From contig NZ_MAUJ01000001.1 in the NCBI RefSeq assembly GCF_001696455.1, positions 1,488,001 to 1,552,000 of the forward strand: a stretch of 64,000 nt of DNA, in the 5' to 3' direction. The position numbers were made by a program, and so were the translations under genes. This document shows positions 56,157 to 64,000 of this stretch, piece by piece. The notes under the pieces are model-generated. The model worked only from the letters and a program-made list of their open reading frames with translations. It was not told the DNA's origin and did not search any database. Within the stretch, counting starts at the first letter, position 1. Each line of letters opens with the position of its first letter. This DNA comes from Pseudoalteromonas luteoviolacea. Lineage in GTDB: Bacteria > Pseudomonadota > Gammaproteobacteria > Enterobacterales > Alteromonadaceae.

Positions 56157-57125
56157 TTAGCGGTTATGTGCTCGGGTATAGTCTAGCTCTGGTCCATCTG
56201 GTACCACTTGTGTTGGGTTAATCATGGTATGACTGAAGTAGTAGTGGCGCTTTATATGGAAAAAGTCGACCGTCTCCGCAACATCTGAGTATTGATACAA
56301 AGCACGTACATAATTAGAAATATGCGGATAACTTTCAATGGTGCGCTTGTTACATTTAAAATGCCCGACATATACCGAATCAAAACGGATTAAGGTTGTG
56401 AATAAGCGCCAGTCAGCCTCGGTTAACGTATCACCCACAAGGTATAAATTTTCACTCAGTATTGCTTCGATTTTATCGAGCGCATTAAACAGCTTATCAA
56501 ATGCAGCTGAATACGCTTCTTGGCTCGTTGCAAAGCCGGTGCGATAGACCCCATTGTTGATATTTTCATAGACAAAACTGTTTATTTCATTAATTTCAGT
56601 GCGAAGTTCAGCAGGATAAAAGTCCAGCTCATTACCCGTTAAATGATTGAATGCACTGTTAAACATACGAATGATTTCTGATGATTCATTGCTCACAATA
56701 CGCTGAAGTTTTTTATCCCAGAGCACAGGCACAGTCACACGGCCGGTGTAATCAGCTTTGTGTTTAGTATAAATCTGATACATGAAAGCGCTGTCGAACA
56801 AGGCATCGCCCGTACTGCCAGCCTCTTTGTCAAACGTCCACCCGTTTTGCAACATGTCTGGGCTGACAATAGACACATCGATATAGTCCTCCAGTCCTTT
56901 TAACTGACGAAAAATTAGCGTGCGATGCGCCCAAGGACAAGCTAATGACACGTATAATTGGTAGCGACCTTTCTCCGCTTTAAACCCAGCATCACCACTT
57001 TGCCCAGCTTCGCCATCTGCGGTAACCCAATTGCGCAGCTGTGCAGCCTCTCTCTGAAATTCTCCATTGCTTGATGTAGTATCATACCAGCTATCATGCC
57101 ACTGACCATTTACTAATAAACCCAT
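56157..57125 (-). CDS. Glutathionyl-hydroquinone reductase
   Basis: 322 residues. Xi-class glutathione transferase (YqjG/PcpF family) that reduces glutathionyl-hydroquinones with a second glutathione. The N-terminal thioredoxin-fold part has the catalytic Cys63 in LACPWAHRTL, with VSPDMLQNGW nearby. The helical C-terminal domain includes EADWRLFTTLIRFDSVYVGHF. The ATG at 57125 has AGGAG eight bases before it; a TTG two codons earlier was rejected. The DoxX gene lies upstream on the same strand, suggesting a shared redox or quinone-stress role. Confidence 0.93.
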   Translation of the reverse strand: MGLLVNGQWHDSWYDTTSSNGEFQREAAQLRNWVTADGEAGQSGDAGFKAEKGRYQLYVSLACPWAHRTLIFRQLKGLEDYIDVSIVSPDMLQNGWTFDKEAGSTGDALFDSAFMYQIYTKHKADYTGRVTVPVLWDKKLQRIVSNESSEIIRMFNSAFNHLTGNELDFYPAELRTEINEINSFVYENINNGVYRTGFATSQEAYSAAFDKLFNALDKIEAILSENLYLVGDTLTEADWRLFTTLIRFDSVYVGHFKCNKRTIESYPHISNYVRALYQYSDVAETVDFFHIKRHYYFSHTMINPTQVVPDGPELDYTRAHNR

Positions 57126-57268
57126 CGCCAATCTCCTAATCTACAAAATTGAAATCGTTCAAGCCGCTTTGCCTAAGTGCTTATCGTATCAAGTCCCACC
57201 TAATGAAAAGCCACTTCCTCATAATATGTAACGTGCTGATTAAACGCGTACATCAGCACATTCGAGCA

Positions 57269-57685
57269 TTATTGCTGTGTCAACTTGTGGTCAACACTAA
57301 AACGTCCTGCACCTGTTGATGCCAGTGCTAAAAACCCACCTGCCATTGCAATATTTTTGAAAAACATAAAAAATTGCATTTGGTCGGCTAAGTTGTTGTG
57401 GAACACCAGAGCACTGATCACACAAAACCCTGCGAATGCCAGCGCGGTTAATTGTGTCAATGCGCCAGCGAGTATGAATAGACCACCAATCAATTCGAAT
57501 GCAATCACCAGAGGTAATAAAAATTCAGGTAAGCCACCTGAAGCTAAGTACTGCGCATTACCTTCAAAATATTGGATTTTGTTCATACCAGCAAGAATGA
57601 AAATGACTGATAGACCGACTCGTCCAACTAAATTTGCGATATTCGCAACGCCTTCATTGTTAGAGATAATATTGACTAATTTCAT
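57269..57685 (-). CDS. DoxX family membrane protein
   Basis: 138 residues from ATG 57685, seven bases after AGGAG (an in-frame ATG farther upstream, at 57721, is less likely). Four hydrophobic helices; RVGLSVIFILAGMNKIQYFEGN and IELIGGLFILAGALTQL-type motifs are standard for DoxX/YphA proteins. Often linked to thiol or quinone stress and situated beside glutathione enzymes, as here with the hydroquinone reductase 144 bases downstream. Confidence 0.92.
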   Translation of the reverse strand: MKLVNIISNNEGVANIANLVGRVGLSVIFILAGMNKIQYFEGNAQYLASGGLPEFLLPLVIAFELIGGLFILAGALTQLTALAFAGFCVISALVFHNNLADQMQFFMFFKNIAMAGGFLALASTGAGRFSVDHKLTQQ

Positions 57686-57942
57686 TTGTCTGCTCCTAAA
57701 CTTTAACTTGTTTCTAGGCATGACTGCCTGACTTGCTAACAAGTTTACTATCTAATTAAACAAATAAAATTAGTGAATTTAGGGTCTATCGTTCGTTTTT
57801 TGTGGATGTTAATCAGTGGATAAATGAGGATGGTCATACAACAGGATAACGCTGAAGAGCCGCCCTTGATTATTGAAGTATGGAGTTCAGCATACAATGG
57901 GCCATCTAGAGAACAGACAGCCGCATTAGGTTTACTTTTGAA

Positions 57943-58659
57943 TTATTGGGCTGCATTGACCTTATATGACTTAATATTACCTTCATTTTCAGAAGTCGAA
58001 GTAATATAAGCCAATTGAATATCACCAGCTTGTGGAGAAAGCGTGGCTTTGGCAATCGGGTTTTGTGTATTTGCCCCCTGTCCGGCCTTGACAACAATAA
58101 GTTCGTTGCGCTCAATCGGTAGATCCAAGTAGTTAGTCGTATCACCATATTCAAGGTTTTCTGCCACTTTTTCATCACCCACATAGACATCAATCTTACC
58201 CATATCAGCCACATAGGTATGAAAAATTATGACTCGATATTTGCTACTCGCGATTTCGTCATCATTGATTTTTACAGCGCCCAATTGTGCAGCTTGTGCA
58301 GAATCATTGTCGAGACGACCAAACGTGTAAACAACATAGTCCGCATGCTCGGAAAAACGAAAGCGGGTAGACTCTATTGCGGTCTCAAGAGAGTTCCCTT
58401 TAACGCCGTAAAATGCAAAGACATTGCCATCTGAATCATCTTGCACCAACATCTTTTCATCAGATTTTTCACCAAACAGCAGACCACTTTTATCCGTTAA
58501 AGACATTTCTTCATGGCCTTTTTCGAATTGCCAATATACATCCACTTCGCCATTTACTAAATTAATGGCACTGACGTCTGCTGTATAGGTGTCATCGTTA
58601 TTACAACCCGCCATCACACCAACCATTACTGTCAACACTAACCCTTTGACTAGGTTCAT
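57943..58659 (-). CDS. Lipoprotein with a DUF4397-like domain
   Basis: 238 residues from ATG 58659, chosen for the ideal GGAGG seven bases upstream. Lipobox MAGC (Cys19). The mature part is beta-rich, with VSAINLVNGEVDVYW at the start and a second unit around KYRVIIFHTY/GKIDVYVGDE. Two Ig-like half domains resembling DUF4397 are visible. Function unknown. Confidence 0.75.
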   Translation of the reverse strand: MNLVKGLVLTVMVGVMAGCNNDDTYTADVSAINLVNGEVDVYWQFEKGHEEMSLTDKSGLLFGEKSDEKMLVQDDSDGNVFAFYGVKGNSLETAIESTRFRFSEHADYVVYTFGRLDNDSAQAAQLGAVKINDDEIASSKYRVIIFHTYVADMGKIDVYVGDEKVAENLEYGDTTNYLDLPIERNELIVVKAGQGANTQNPIAKATLSPQAGDIQLAYITSTSENEGNIKSYKVNAAQ

Positions 58660-58854
58660 TTTAAATCCTCCAATTGTCACTGAGGAAAGTATAATCAAGA
58701 CGGTATTTGCAAGTTGTTATCGAGTGTAATTATTAACAGCTTTGATGTTTTCAAGCGTTACGAGTTAGGTGAAATTGTGATGAACATCGTAATATTCTTC
58801 GATTATGTTCAAACTCTGAACGCCTTACTGATAGCAACCAAAGCAGTTTGATTG

Positions 58855-59775
58855 TTAAATATTACAAAAGCTCATGGCGCAATTTTTCCTGAGCTCTTGT
58901 TCAAAGAGCTTTTGTAAAATTGTTATGTCGTTTGTGCGCACATAGTTTGGCCTAACAACCAATGAGATCGTCCGATGAGGTCCCGGTTCATTGAGGTGAA
59001 TAGCCACCAAATCGGACTCCCCTTTTACGAGCTGGTCCAATGCCATTTGTGGCACAAGGGTGGTGCCCATTTTTCCAGCTACCATTTGAATTAAGGTATG
59101 TAAGCTTGTGCTATCAAAAGAAGTGTCTTTTTTATCACTGGATAACTTACAAGCACTGAGCGCATGCTCTTTAAGACAGTGACCATCCTTTAACAGCATA
59201 AGTTTGTCGATTTCAAACTGCTCGCTGGTAATTTCCTCAATGCTGGTCGTACATTCATCTTTGTGACTTACCCAATAAAAGTCTTCATGCCAAAAATCAA
59301 ACGCCATCAGCCCTTCTATTTGATAAGGCAAAGCTAAAACAGCTGCATCTAAATCCCCTTGGCGCAGCATATCAACTAACACATGAGACTGCTCTTCAAT
59401 AATTTTCAGCCTGAACTCTGGGTATTGATTACGAACTTCAGGCAATACTTTTGGCAGTAGAAATGGCCCAATTGTCGGGATCACGCCGATTTTCATAGGG
59501 CGGCATAAAGGCGCTTTGCTGGTTTGGGCAAGCGTCATCAATTCATCCATTTCTAGCTTGATGCTTCTTGCTTTGTCGAGTAGCTGCTTGCCCTCTTCAG
59601 TCACGAAAACGTGCTTGTTGTTACGTTCAAAAATAACTGTACCTAACTGCTTTTCCAACTCATGGATAGCCGTACTCAAGGTAGATTGCGACACATGGCA
59701 AATATCCGCAGCCTTTTTAAAATGCAGTGTTTTCTCGACTGCCAGCGCATAGACAATTTGTTTAAAAGAGACCAT
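58855..59775 (-). CDS. oxyR: LysR-type peroxide sensor OxyR
   Basis: 306 residues. N-terminal LysR helix-turn-helix (HFKKAADICHVSQSTLST), then the OxyR sensor domain with the two redox Cys at 200 and 209 in DGHCLKEHALSAC, the spacing of E. coli Cys199/Cys208. It activates peroxide-defence genes on disulfide formation. Divergent from the catalase-peroxidase gene across about 300 bases, its obvious target. Confidence 0.93.
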   Translation of the reverse strand: MVSFKQIVYALAVEKTLHFKKAADICHVSQSTLSTAIHELEKQLGTVIFERNNKHVFVTEEGKQLLDKARSIKLEMDELMTLAQTSKAPLCRPMKIGVIPTIGPFLLPKVLPEVRNQYPEFRLKIIEEQSHVLVDMLRQGDLDAAVLALPYQIEGLMAFDFWHEDFYWVSHKDECTTSIEEITSEQFEIDKLMLLKDGHCLKEHALSACKLSSDKKDTSFDSTSLHTLIQMVAGKMGTTLVPQMALDQLVKGESDLVAIHLNEPGPHRTISLVVRPNYVRTNDITILQKLFEQELRKNCAMSFCNI

Positions 59776-60075
59776 CTATATATTCTTTATTTTAGATTGT
59801 TTTCTCTATCTTAATCGTAAAATCAAATAATGCACCCGCTCGCTTGCTCAAAAATCACCCAGACACAATTTCTATGCCGACTGAACAAAATAAACCTATT
59901 TAATTTCAACTAGATAGACAACATTAGGTACTCTTCGAATGAATATTCTAAAAAACTGATGATTATCTTTAAGTTATTCAATTTTAATTCTTAAGTTTGT
60001 ACTTTTAGGCTCTAAAGAGCACCCCCTCAGGTGGATCACAGACATGACCTGAGCATACTTATTTGGAGCTTTTTT
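59776..60075. other. oxyR-katG divergent regulatory region
   Basis: 300 bases, AT-rich, with no gene. It should hold both promoters and an OxyR site. I did not find a convincing match to the four-part ATAG/CTAT OxyR motif, only loose TAGAT/CTATC pairs near 59790-59815. Confidence 0.45.
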
Positions 60076-62289
60076 ATGCGTACACATTTATTAACCTTAG
60101 CAGCAACCGTCAGTATGGCACTTTCAAGTGCCGCTAACGCATCACCGTCTGCAACCCAAATTAAAACCAATCAGTTTTGGTGGCCCGAGCAACTCGATCT
60201 TAGTCCTCTTAGGCAACACAGCGTTAAGTCAAACCCATATGGTGAGCACTTTGACTACCGAAGTGAATTTATCAAGCTCGATTTAGAAGCTGTAAAAGCC
60301 GATATTAAAGCCACTTTAACGGATTCAAAAGATTGGTGGCCTGCCGATTGGGGACACTATGGACCATTGATGATCCGTATGGCTTGGCACAGCGCTGGCG
60401 TTTACCGTGTTCACGATGGCCGTGGTGGTGCTGCTGGTGGGCAGCAACGCTTTAACCCACTGAACAGTTGGCCAGACAATGCCAATTTGGATAAAGCGAG
60501 GCGTTTACTTTGGCCAGTAAAGCAAAAATACGGTAAACAACTCTCTTGGGCTGATTTGATGGTGCTCGCTGGCAATGTTTCTCTGGAATCCATGGGTTTC
60601 AAAACTTTTGGTTTTGCCGGTGGTAGAAGCGACGATTGGGAACCAGATTTAGTCTATTGGGGCCCAGAGACAGCCTTTTTGGCCGATGAAAGACGTGATA
60701 AGAAAGGGAAGCTAAAAGGACCTCTGGCTGCCGTAGAAATGGGGCTAATCTATGTCAACCCTCAGGGCCCGCATGGTAAACCAGACCCAATATTAGCTGC
60801 TAAAGACATACGCTTATCATTTGGTCGTATGGCAATGAATGATGAAGAAATCGTCGCGTTGATCGCGGGCGGTCATACATTTGGCAAAGCCCATGGCGCA
60901 AAAAAACCAAATAATTGTGTAGGAAAAGAACCCGCAGCAGCGCCGACAGAACAACAGGGCTTTGGCTGGAAAAATACCTGTGGTAGCGGTAAAGGGGCAG
61001 ATACAAGTACCAGTGGGTTCGAAGGCGCGTGGACAGTGACTCCCACCCGTTGGTCAACTAACTATTTAGATAATTTGATGAATTTCAACTGGGTACAGAC
61101 TAAAAGTCCGGCCGGCGCGATTCAGTGGATCCCAGATAACCCTGCGGCTGCCAACTTAGTACCCGATGCACACATCAAAAATAAACGCAGCGCACCAATC
61201 ATGTTTACAACAGATCTGGCGCTCAAAGAAGATCCTGCATTTCGTAAAATTGTTGAACGTTTCCGAGCCGACCCCAAAGAGTACGAACTCGCCTTTGCTA
61301 AAGCTTGGTTCAAACTAACGCACCGAGATATGGGTCCTCGCGCTCGCTACCTTGGTAATGATATACCTAAAGACGTTTTACTTTGGCAAGACCCATTACC
61401 TGAGCAAACAGGAAAAAGCATCTCTGATTCAGATGTTAAAAAGCTGAAAAAAGCCATTGTTGATACCGGCCTAAACAATGCAGACCTCATTGAAACTGCA
61501 TGGGCAGCTGCATCGAGCCACCGCATCACAGATATGCGCGGCGGTGCCAATGGCGCTAGGATCAGACTCGCGCCTCAAAGCAATTGGGCAGTAAATAACC
61601 CTAAGCAACTCGCTTCTGTGCTAAACAAACTGGAACGCGTTCAAGCAAGGTTCAACAGCAAATCAAGACGTAAGGTGTCAATGGCTGACCTGATTGTGCT
61701 TGGTGGCGCTACAGGGCTTGAAAATGCTGCGAGTATTGCTGGATTCAAAGTATCAGTACCATTTACTCCGGGCCGCACTGATGCGAATCAAGCTCAAACA
61801 GATGTACTTTCGTTTAGTTATCTAGAGCCAAAAGCAGACGCTTTTAGAAACTACTATCATAAAGACGCTTTTATGTCTCCGACTAAAATGCTCGTAGATA
61901 AAGCTAATATGCTTGGTCTATCAGTCCCAGAAATGACTGTGCTATTAGGTGGTATGCGAGTGTTAAATACCAATACAGATAATTCCAAAACTGGTGTACT
62001 GACCTACACACCCGGAAGCTTAAACAATGCCTTTTTTGTCAACCTTTTGGACATGCGGACTAAATGGAAGAAATCAGATAATCAGCCGGGCATGTATCTT
62101 GGTTTCGATAGAAAGTCAGGTAAAAAATTATGGCAAGCCAGCTCGGTTGACTTAATATTTGGCTCTAACTCAGAACTACGCGCAATTGCAGAAGTATATG
62201 CATCCAAAGATGCCAAACAAAAGTTTGTCGATGATTTTGTAACAGCTTGGGTAAAAGTCATGCGACTGGACAGATTTGATCTTCAATAG
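60076..62289 (+). CDS. katG: Catalase-peroxidase with export signal
   Basis: 737 residues from ATG 60076, seven bases after GGAG (a GTG 15 codons earlier was rejected). The first 22 residues form a signal peptide ([18 protein letters not shown]), so this is a periplasmic, KatP/KatG2-like enzyme rather than the cytoplasmic form. Heme-site Arg101, Trp104 and His105 are in RMAWHSAG; the Tyr and Met of the Met-Tyr-Trp adduct lie in LIYVNPQGP and FGRMAMND; the proximal His is in [11 protein letters not shown]. The C-terminal duplicate domain is present. Probably OxyR-controlled. Confidence 0.95.
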   Translation: MRTHLLTLAATVSMALSSAANASPSATQIKTNQFWWPEQLDLSPLRQHSVKSNPYGEHFDYRSEFIKLDLEAVKADIKATLTDSKDWWPADWGHYGPLMIRMAWHSAGVYRVHDGRGGAAGGQQRFNPLNSWPDNANLDKARRLLWPVKQKYGKQLSWADLMVLAGNVSLESMGFKTFGFAGGRSDDWEPDLVYWGPETAFLADERRDKKGKLKGPLAAVEMGLIYVNPQGPHGKPDPILAAKDIRLSFGRMAMNDEEIVALIAGGHTFGKAHGAKKPNNCVGKEPAAAPTEQQGFGWKNTCGSGKGADTSTSGFEGAWTVTPTRWSTNYLDNLMNFNWVQTKSPAGAIQWIPDNPAAANLVPDAHIKNKRSAPIMFTTDLALKEDPAFRKIVERFRADPKEYELAFAKAWFKLTHRDMGPRARYLGNDIPKDVLLWQDPLPEQTGKSISDSDVKKLKKAIVDTGLNNADLIETAWAAASSHRITDMRGGANGARIRLAPQSNWAVNNPKQLASVLNKLERVQARFNSKSRRKVSMADLIVLGGATGLENAASIAGFKVSVPFTPGRTDANQAQTDVLSFSYLEPKADAFRNYYHKDAFMSPTKMLVDKANMLGLSVPEMTVLLGGMRVLNTNTDNSKTGVLTYTPGSLNNAFFVNLLDMRTKWKKSDNQPGMYLGFDRKSGKKLWQASSVDLIFGSNSELRAIAEVYASKDAKQKFVDDFVTAWVKVMRLDRFDLQ

Positions 62290-62296
62290 TCTTAAA

Positions 62297-62325
62297 AGTA
62301 AAAGCCGCATGATGCGGCTTTTACT
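62297..62325 (+). terminator. Terminator of katG
   Basis: Near-perfect stem: AGTAAAAGCCGC and GCGGCTTTTACT around ATGAT, followed by TAATT. It starts eight bases after the stop. Confidence 0.75.
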
Positions 62326-62436
62326 TAATTAAGGCATAAAGCTTATGCTGCCATACAAGGGTGCTATCGATTGACTACAATGAGGATTGTTATGACTCAA
62401 TATCTTTTCAATTCACAATTGCTTATGCAGGCAAGC

Positions 62437-62940
62437 CTAACTAACCACTAACCTATTATTGGTATCTCTACTGGACAGAACTTGATTAGTGTCAAACGAA
62501 GTCGTGCGTTTTGCCATTCGATCGTATAACAGTACATTTACCGTAGCAGCGAGATTCATACACCCAGTAGTAGGTACATAAACAACGGCGTCCGCTGCAT
62601 CAACAATACTTTGTGGCAGGCTGCCATCTTCTGGCCCGAATATATAAAGTGCATCCTCAGGATGTTGAAATTCAGGCAATGGAGTTGCACCTTCGACCAG
62701 CTCCACGCACACCAACGCCCTACCTGGTGTTTTCAACGAGATTAAGTCATCGACTTGCTGGATCGGAATGTGATCGGCGATGTTCTTAGTATCAGTATGA
62801 TACTTCGCGGCTTTCGCATACCTATTACCATTAAAGTACACAGCCTGCGCGCCATAACATCCTGCTGCACGTAGTACACCACCCACATTGGTTGGTGATT
62901 TTGGGTTAACCAGTCCAATGGCCGAATACGACTTACTCAT
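62437..62940 (-). CDS. TrmH/SpoU-family RNA methyltransferase
   Basis: 167 residues, a bare SPOUT knot domain. Motif 1 is NPKSPTNVGGVLRAAGCYGA (with the Asn-Arg pair), motif 2 is ALYIFGPEDGSLPQSIVDAA and motif 3 is VYVPTTGCMNLAATVNVLLYDR. It methylates a ribose 2'-OH of tRNA or rRNA. Near TrmL in size, but the motif 3 wording (CMNLAATVN) does not settle the subfamily. Confidence 0.92.
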   Translation of the reverse strand: MSKSYSAIGLVNPKSPTNVGGVLRAAGCYGAQAVYFNGNRYAKAAKYHTDTKNIADHIPIQQVDDLISLKTPGRALVCVELVEGATPLPEFQHPEDALYIFGPEDGSLPQSIVDAADAVVYVPTTGCMNLAATVNVLLYDRMAKRTTSFDTNQVLSSRDTNNRLVVS

Positions 62941-63329
62941 ATTATTTAACTCTCACCTATAGGCAGTAAAGCTGCCAAGAAATACCGACGCGCGATTGTA
63001 TCATGTGCAAAAGATTGTGCCAGCAAACTAAAACACACTAAGAAGTCTAATTTGGACATAAACTGTAACAATTGGGAAACGCCCTTATGAACCCCCTCCA
63101 TTTAACACGAACGAAATTTATTGCAAAAAAAGAAAGCAACAAAAACAATTCACTAGTAAGTAAAATTGAAAAATAAGTAATAATATATTTCAATTTTATT
63201 ACCCATTTAAGGTACCTCAGGTCACTTACCCTGCCACGAATGTAACATTTCGTGTTTTTGCATTGAATCCATGCGTTCGATTCGCTAGCTTAGAAACGGT
63301 ACAATTTTGTACAAATCAAGGAGATACCA
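62941..63329. other. Intergenic region before the peptide gene
   Basis: About 390 AT-rich bases. One terminator-like hairpin: CACGAA/TTCGTG (63235-63254) followed by T5 (to 63259), 70 bases before the peptide ATG; it could end an upstream transcript or attenuate the peptide gene. No other gene was supported. Confidence 0.45.
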
Positions 63330-63494
63330 ATGAAATTAAAAATAAAGAAAAGCACAATAAAACACTTATCAAACAAACGTTCATTGAACCTAGATTTAAC
63401 GCCAAATGTCGCAGGCGGTAAACCATTGGTTGAGACTCGTGCAGCGTGCCAGTCTATTTGGGCCTGCACTACTCCACAAGCTTGCTTGTCATAA
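63330..63494 (+). CDS. Short precursor peptide, class I lanthipeptide-like (RiPP)
   Basis: 54 residues, with the ideal AAGGAG seven bases before the ATG. The leader is Lys-rich (MKLKIKKSTIKHLS), then LNLDLTPNVAGG ends in a double-Gly-type cleavage site; the motif layout of basic stretch, L-x-L-D-L and TPxVAGG recalls the leader family annotated in marine Gammaproteobacteria and Bacteroidetes as lanthipeptide-type precursors. The core of 24 residues has three Cys at exact 6-residue spacing (Cys40, 46, 52 in CQSIWACTTPQAC) plus several Ser/Thr. No modification enzyme lies in the visible DNA. Confidence 0.65.
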   Translation: MKLKIKKSTIKHLSNKRSLNLDLTPNVAGGKPLVETRAACQSIWACTTPQACLS

Positions 63495-63720
63495 ACACCA
63501 ATAAATCACTTGTTATCAAGCCAATTTAATGGCTTTTTAAGCGACCATCGTTGTACACGAGGTCGCTTATATGACCCTATAGATTAAGTAAAAAACCTAT
63601 TGCCGAGGTAATCTAAAGCTAAAACGGAAGCTGAGGTTAAGTGGGAATTTAATGTCGGTTGCTTTATTTGCTTTGTTACATGTAATAACCAATCAATTTT
63701 TACCCAAACCTAGTTAAAAC
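63495..63720. other. Intergenic DNA after the peptide gene
   Basis: About 225 bases. An AGCGACC...GGTCGCTT inverted repeat (about 63540-63569) follows the peptide stop and may end its transcript. Nothing else was seen. Confidence 0.4.
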
Positions 63721-64000
63721 CTATATCCAGCGCCTAACATCGCGACAGTATGCTGCATACTGGGACCCAAACTTTTCCTGCATTACTCTCTCTTCGTAAC
63801 AGATATACCAACGATCAGTAATGACCACGAATAGCACAACAAATGCCCAAGACAACTCATTTGCACCTATAAGTAAACACACGCCCAGCAATGATATTAC
63901 GAAGCCTAAATACATTGGATTGCGCGTGTGCTTGAATGCCCCTTCAGTGACAAGAAGATCAGGTTTGTCGAATGTCATGACGTTGGTTTCTAACCGAATA
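63721..64000 (-). CDS. Isoprenylcysteine carboxyl methyltransferase-like membrane protein (5' end outside window)
   Basis: C-terminal part, open to the edge of the window beyond the Met at 63978. The sequence LLVTEGAFKHTRNPMYLGF is the hallmark S-adenosylmethionine region of ICMT/PEMT-type membrane methyltransferases, and YEERVMQEKFGSQYAAYCRDVRRW the C-terminal tail. The N-terminal helices are missing. Methyl acceptor unknown. Confidence 0.88.
   Translation of the reverse strand, partial: IRLETNVMTFDKPDLLVTEGAFKHTRNPMYLGFVISLLGVCLLIGANELSWAFVVLFVVITDRWYICYEERVMQEKFGSQYAAYCRDVRRWI

Noticed and set aside
57824..58009. 61-codon plus-strand frame
   Set aside because: Overlaps the 3' end of the lipoprotein gene on the other strand, has no strong SD and resembles no protein I know.
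59776..60075. A precise OxyR site between oxyR and katG
   Set aside because: Only loose ATAG/CTAT-like fragments; the four-part motif with correct spacing was not found by eye.
63721..64000. The ICMT-like methyltransferase as a tailoring enzyme of the RiPP peptide
   Set aside because: Opposite strand, a membrane-lipid-type methyltransferase, and no RiPP genes between; adjacency is the only support.

Overview
The window looks like chromosome of a marine gammaproteobacterium of the Alteromonadales, most likely Pseudoalteromonas. This is inferred from the moderate to low GC content, many TonB-dependent receptors and lipoproteins, an M2 peptidase, a DUF819 permease, and marine-style phosphonate and feruloyl-esterase genes. 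No rRNA, tRNA, CRISPR array, insertion sequence or prophage was seen. The first gene (RND pump) and the last (isoprenylcysteine methyltransferase-like) run off the window.

0-25 kb is mostly ordinary chromosome: an RND efflux pump, a large Ig-like/RCC1-like lipoprotein, FadE acyl-CoA dehydrogenase, an M2 peptidase, an ABC exporter pair, a SixA-like phosphatase, a quinone-type D-lactate dehydrogenase, a lipoprotein of the endonuclease/exonuclease/phosphatase fold, a serine hydrolase and a MATE pump. It also holds a surface protein with a collagen-like tract whose reading frame is broken by a -1 shift at a slippery heptamer, and a tannase/feruloyl esterase behind a striking inverted repeat. 25-32 kb is a signalling block: two response regulators (one HD-GYP) divergent from a 1336-residue hybrid histidine kinase. 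33-37 kb is a PepSY/TonB-receptor pair with a Fur-like box, probably iron uptake.

37-54 kb holds the most coherent system: 2-aminoethylphosphonate (AEP) use. phnW lies at 37.1 kb. A separate minus-strand operon (53.6 to 46.4 kb) encodes a TonB-dependent receptor, a 12-helix transporter, phosphonoacetaldehyde hydrolase PhnX, an FAD oxidoreductase and a PhnR-like GntR/UTRA regulator. Matching operator palindromes (TGGTATAGACCA and TGGTCTAGACCA) lie in front of phnW and of the receptor operon, and a Pho-box-like direct repeat precedes phnW. The sequence therefore predicts one regulon covering outer-membrane import, inner-membrane import and two routes to phosphonoacetaldehyde.

Between the two halves of that regulon (39-43 kb) lies a patch of small orphan genes on the minus strand with integron attC-like sites, a truncated attC and dispersed intergenic repeats, but no integrase. 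It resembles a cluster of attC sites lacking an integrase.

54-64 kb: serine hydrolase, an orphan miniature FliF-like protein, glutathionyl-hydroquinone reductase with a DoxX protein, OxyR divergent from an exported catalase-peroxidase, a TrmH-type methyltransferase, and a 54-residue peptide gene that looks like a ribosomal natural-product (lanthipeptide-type) precursor.
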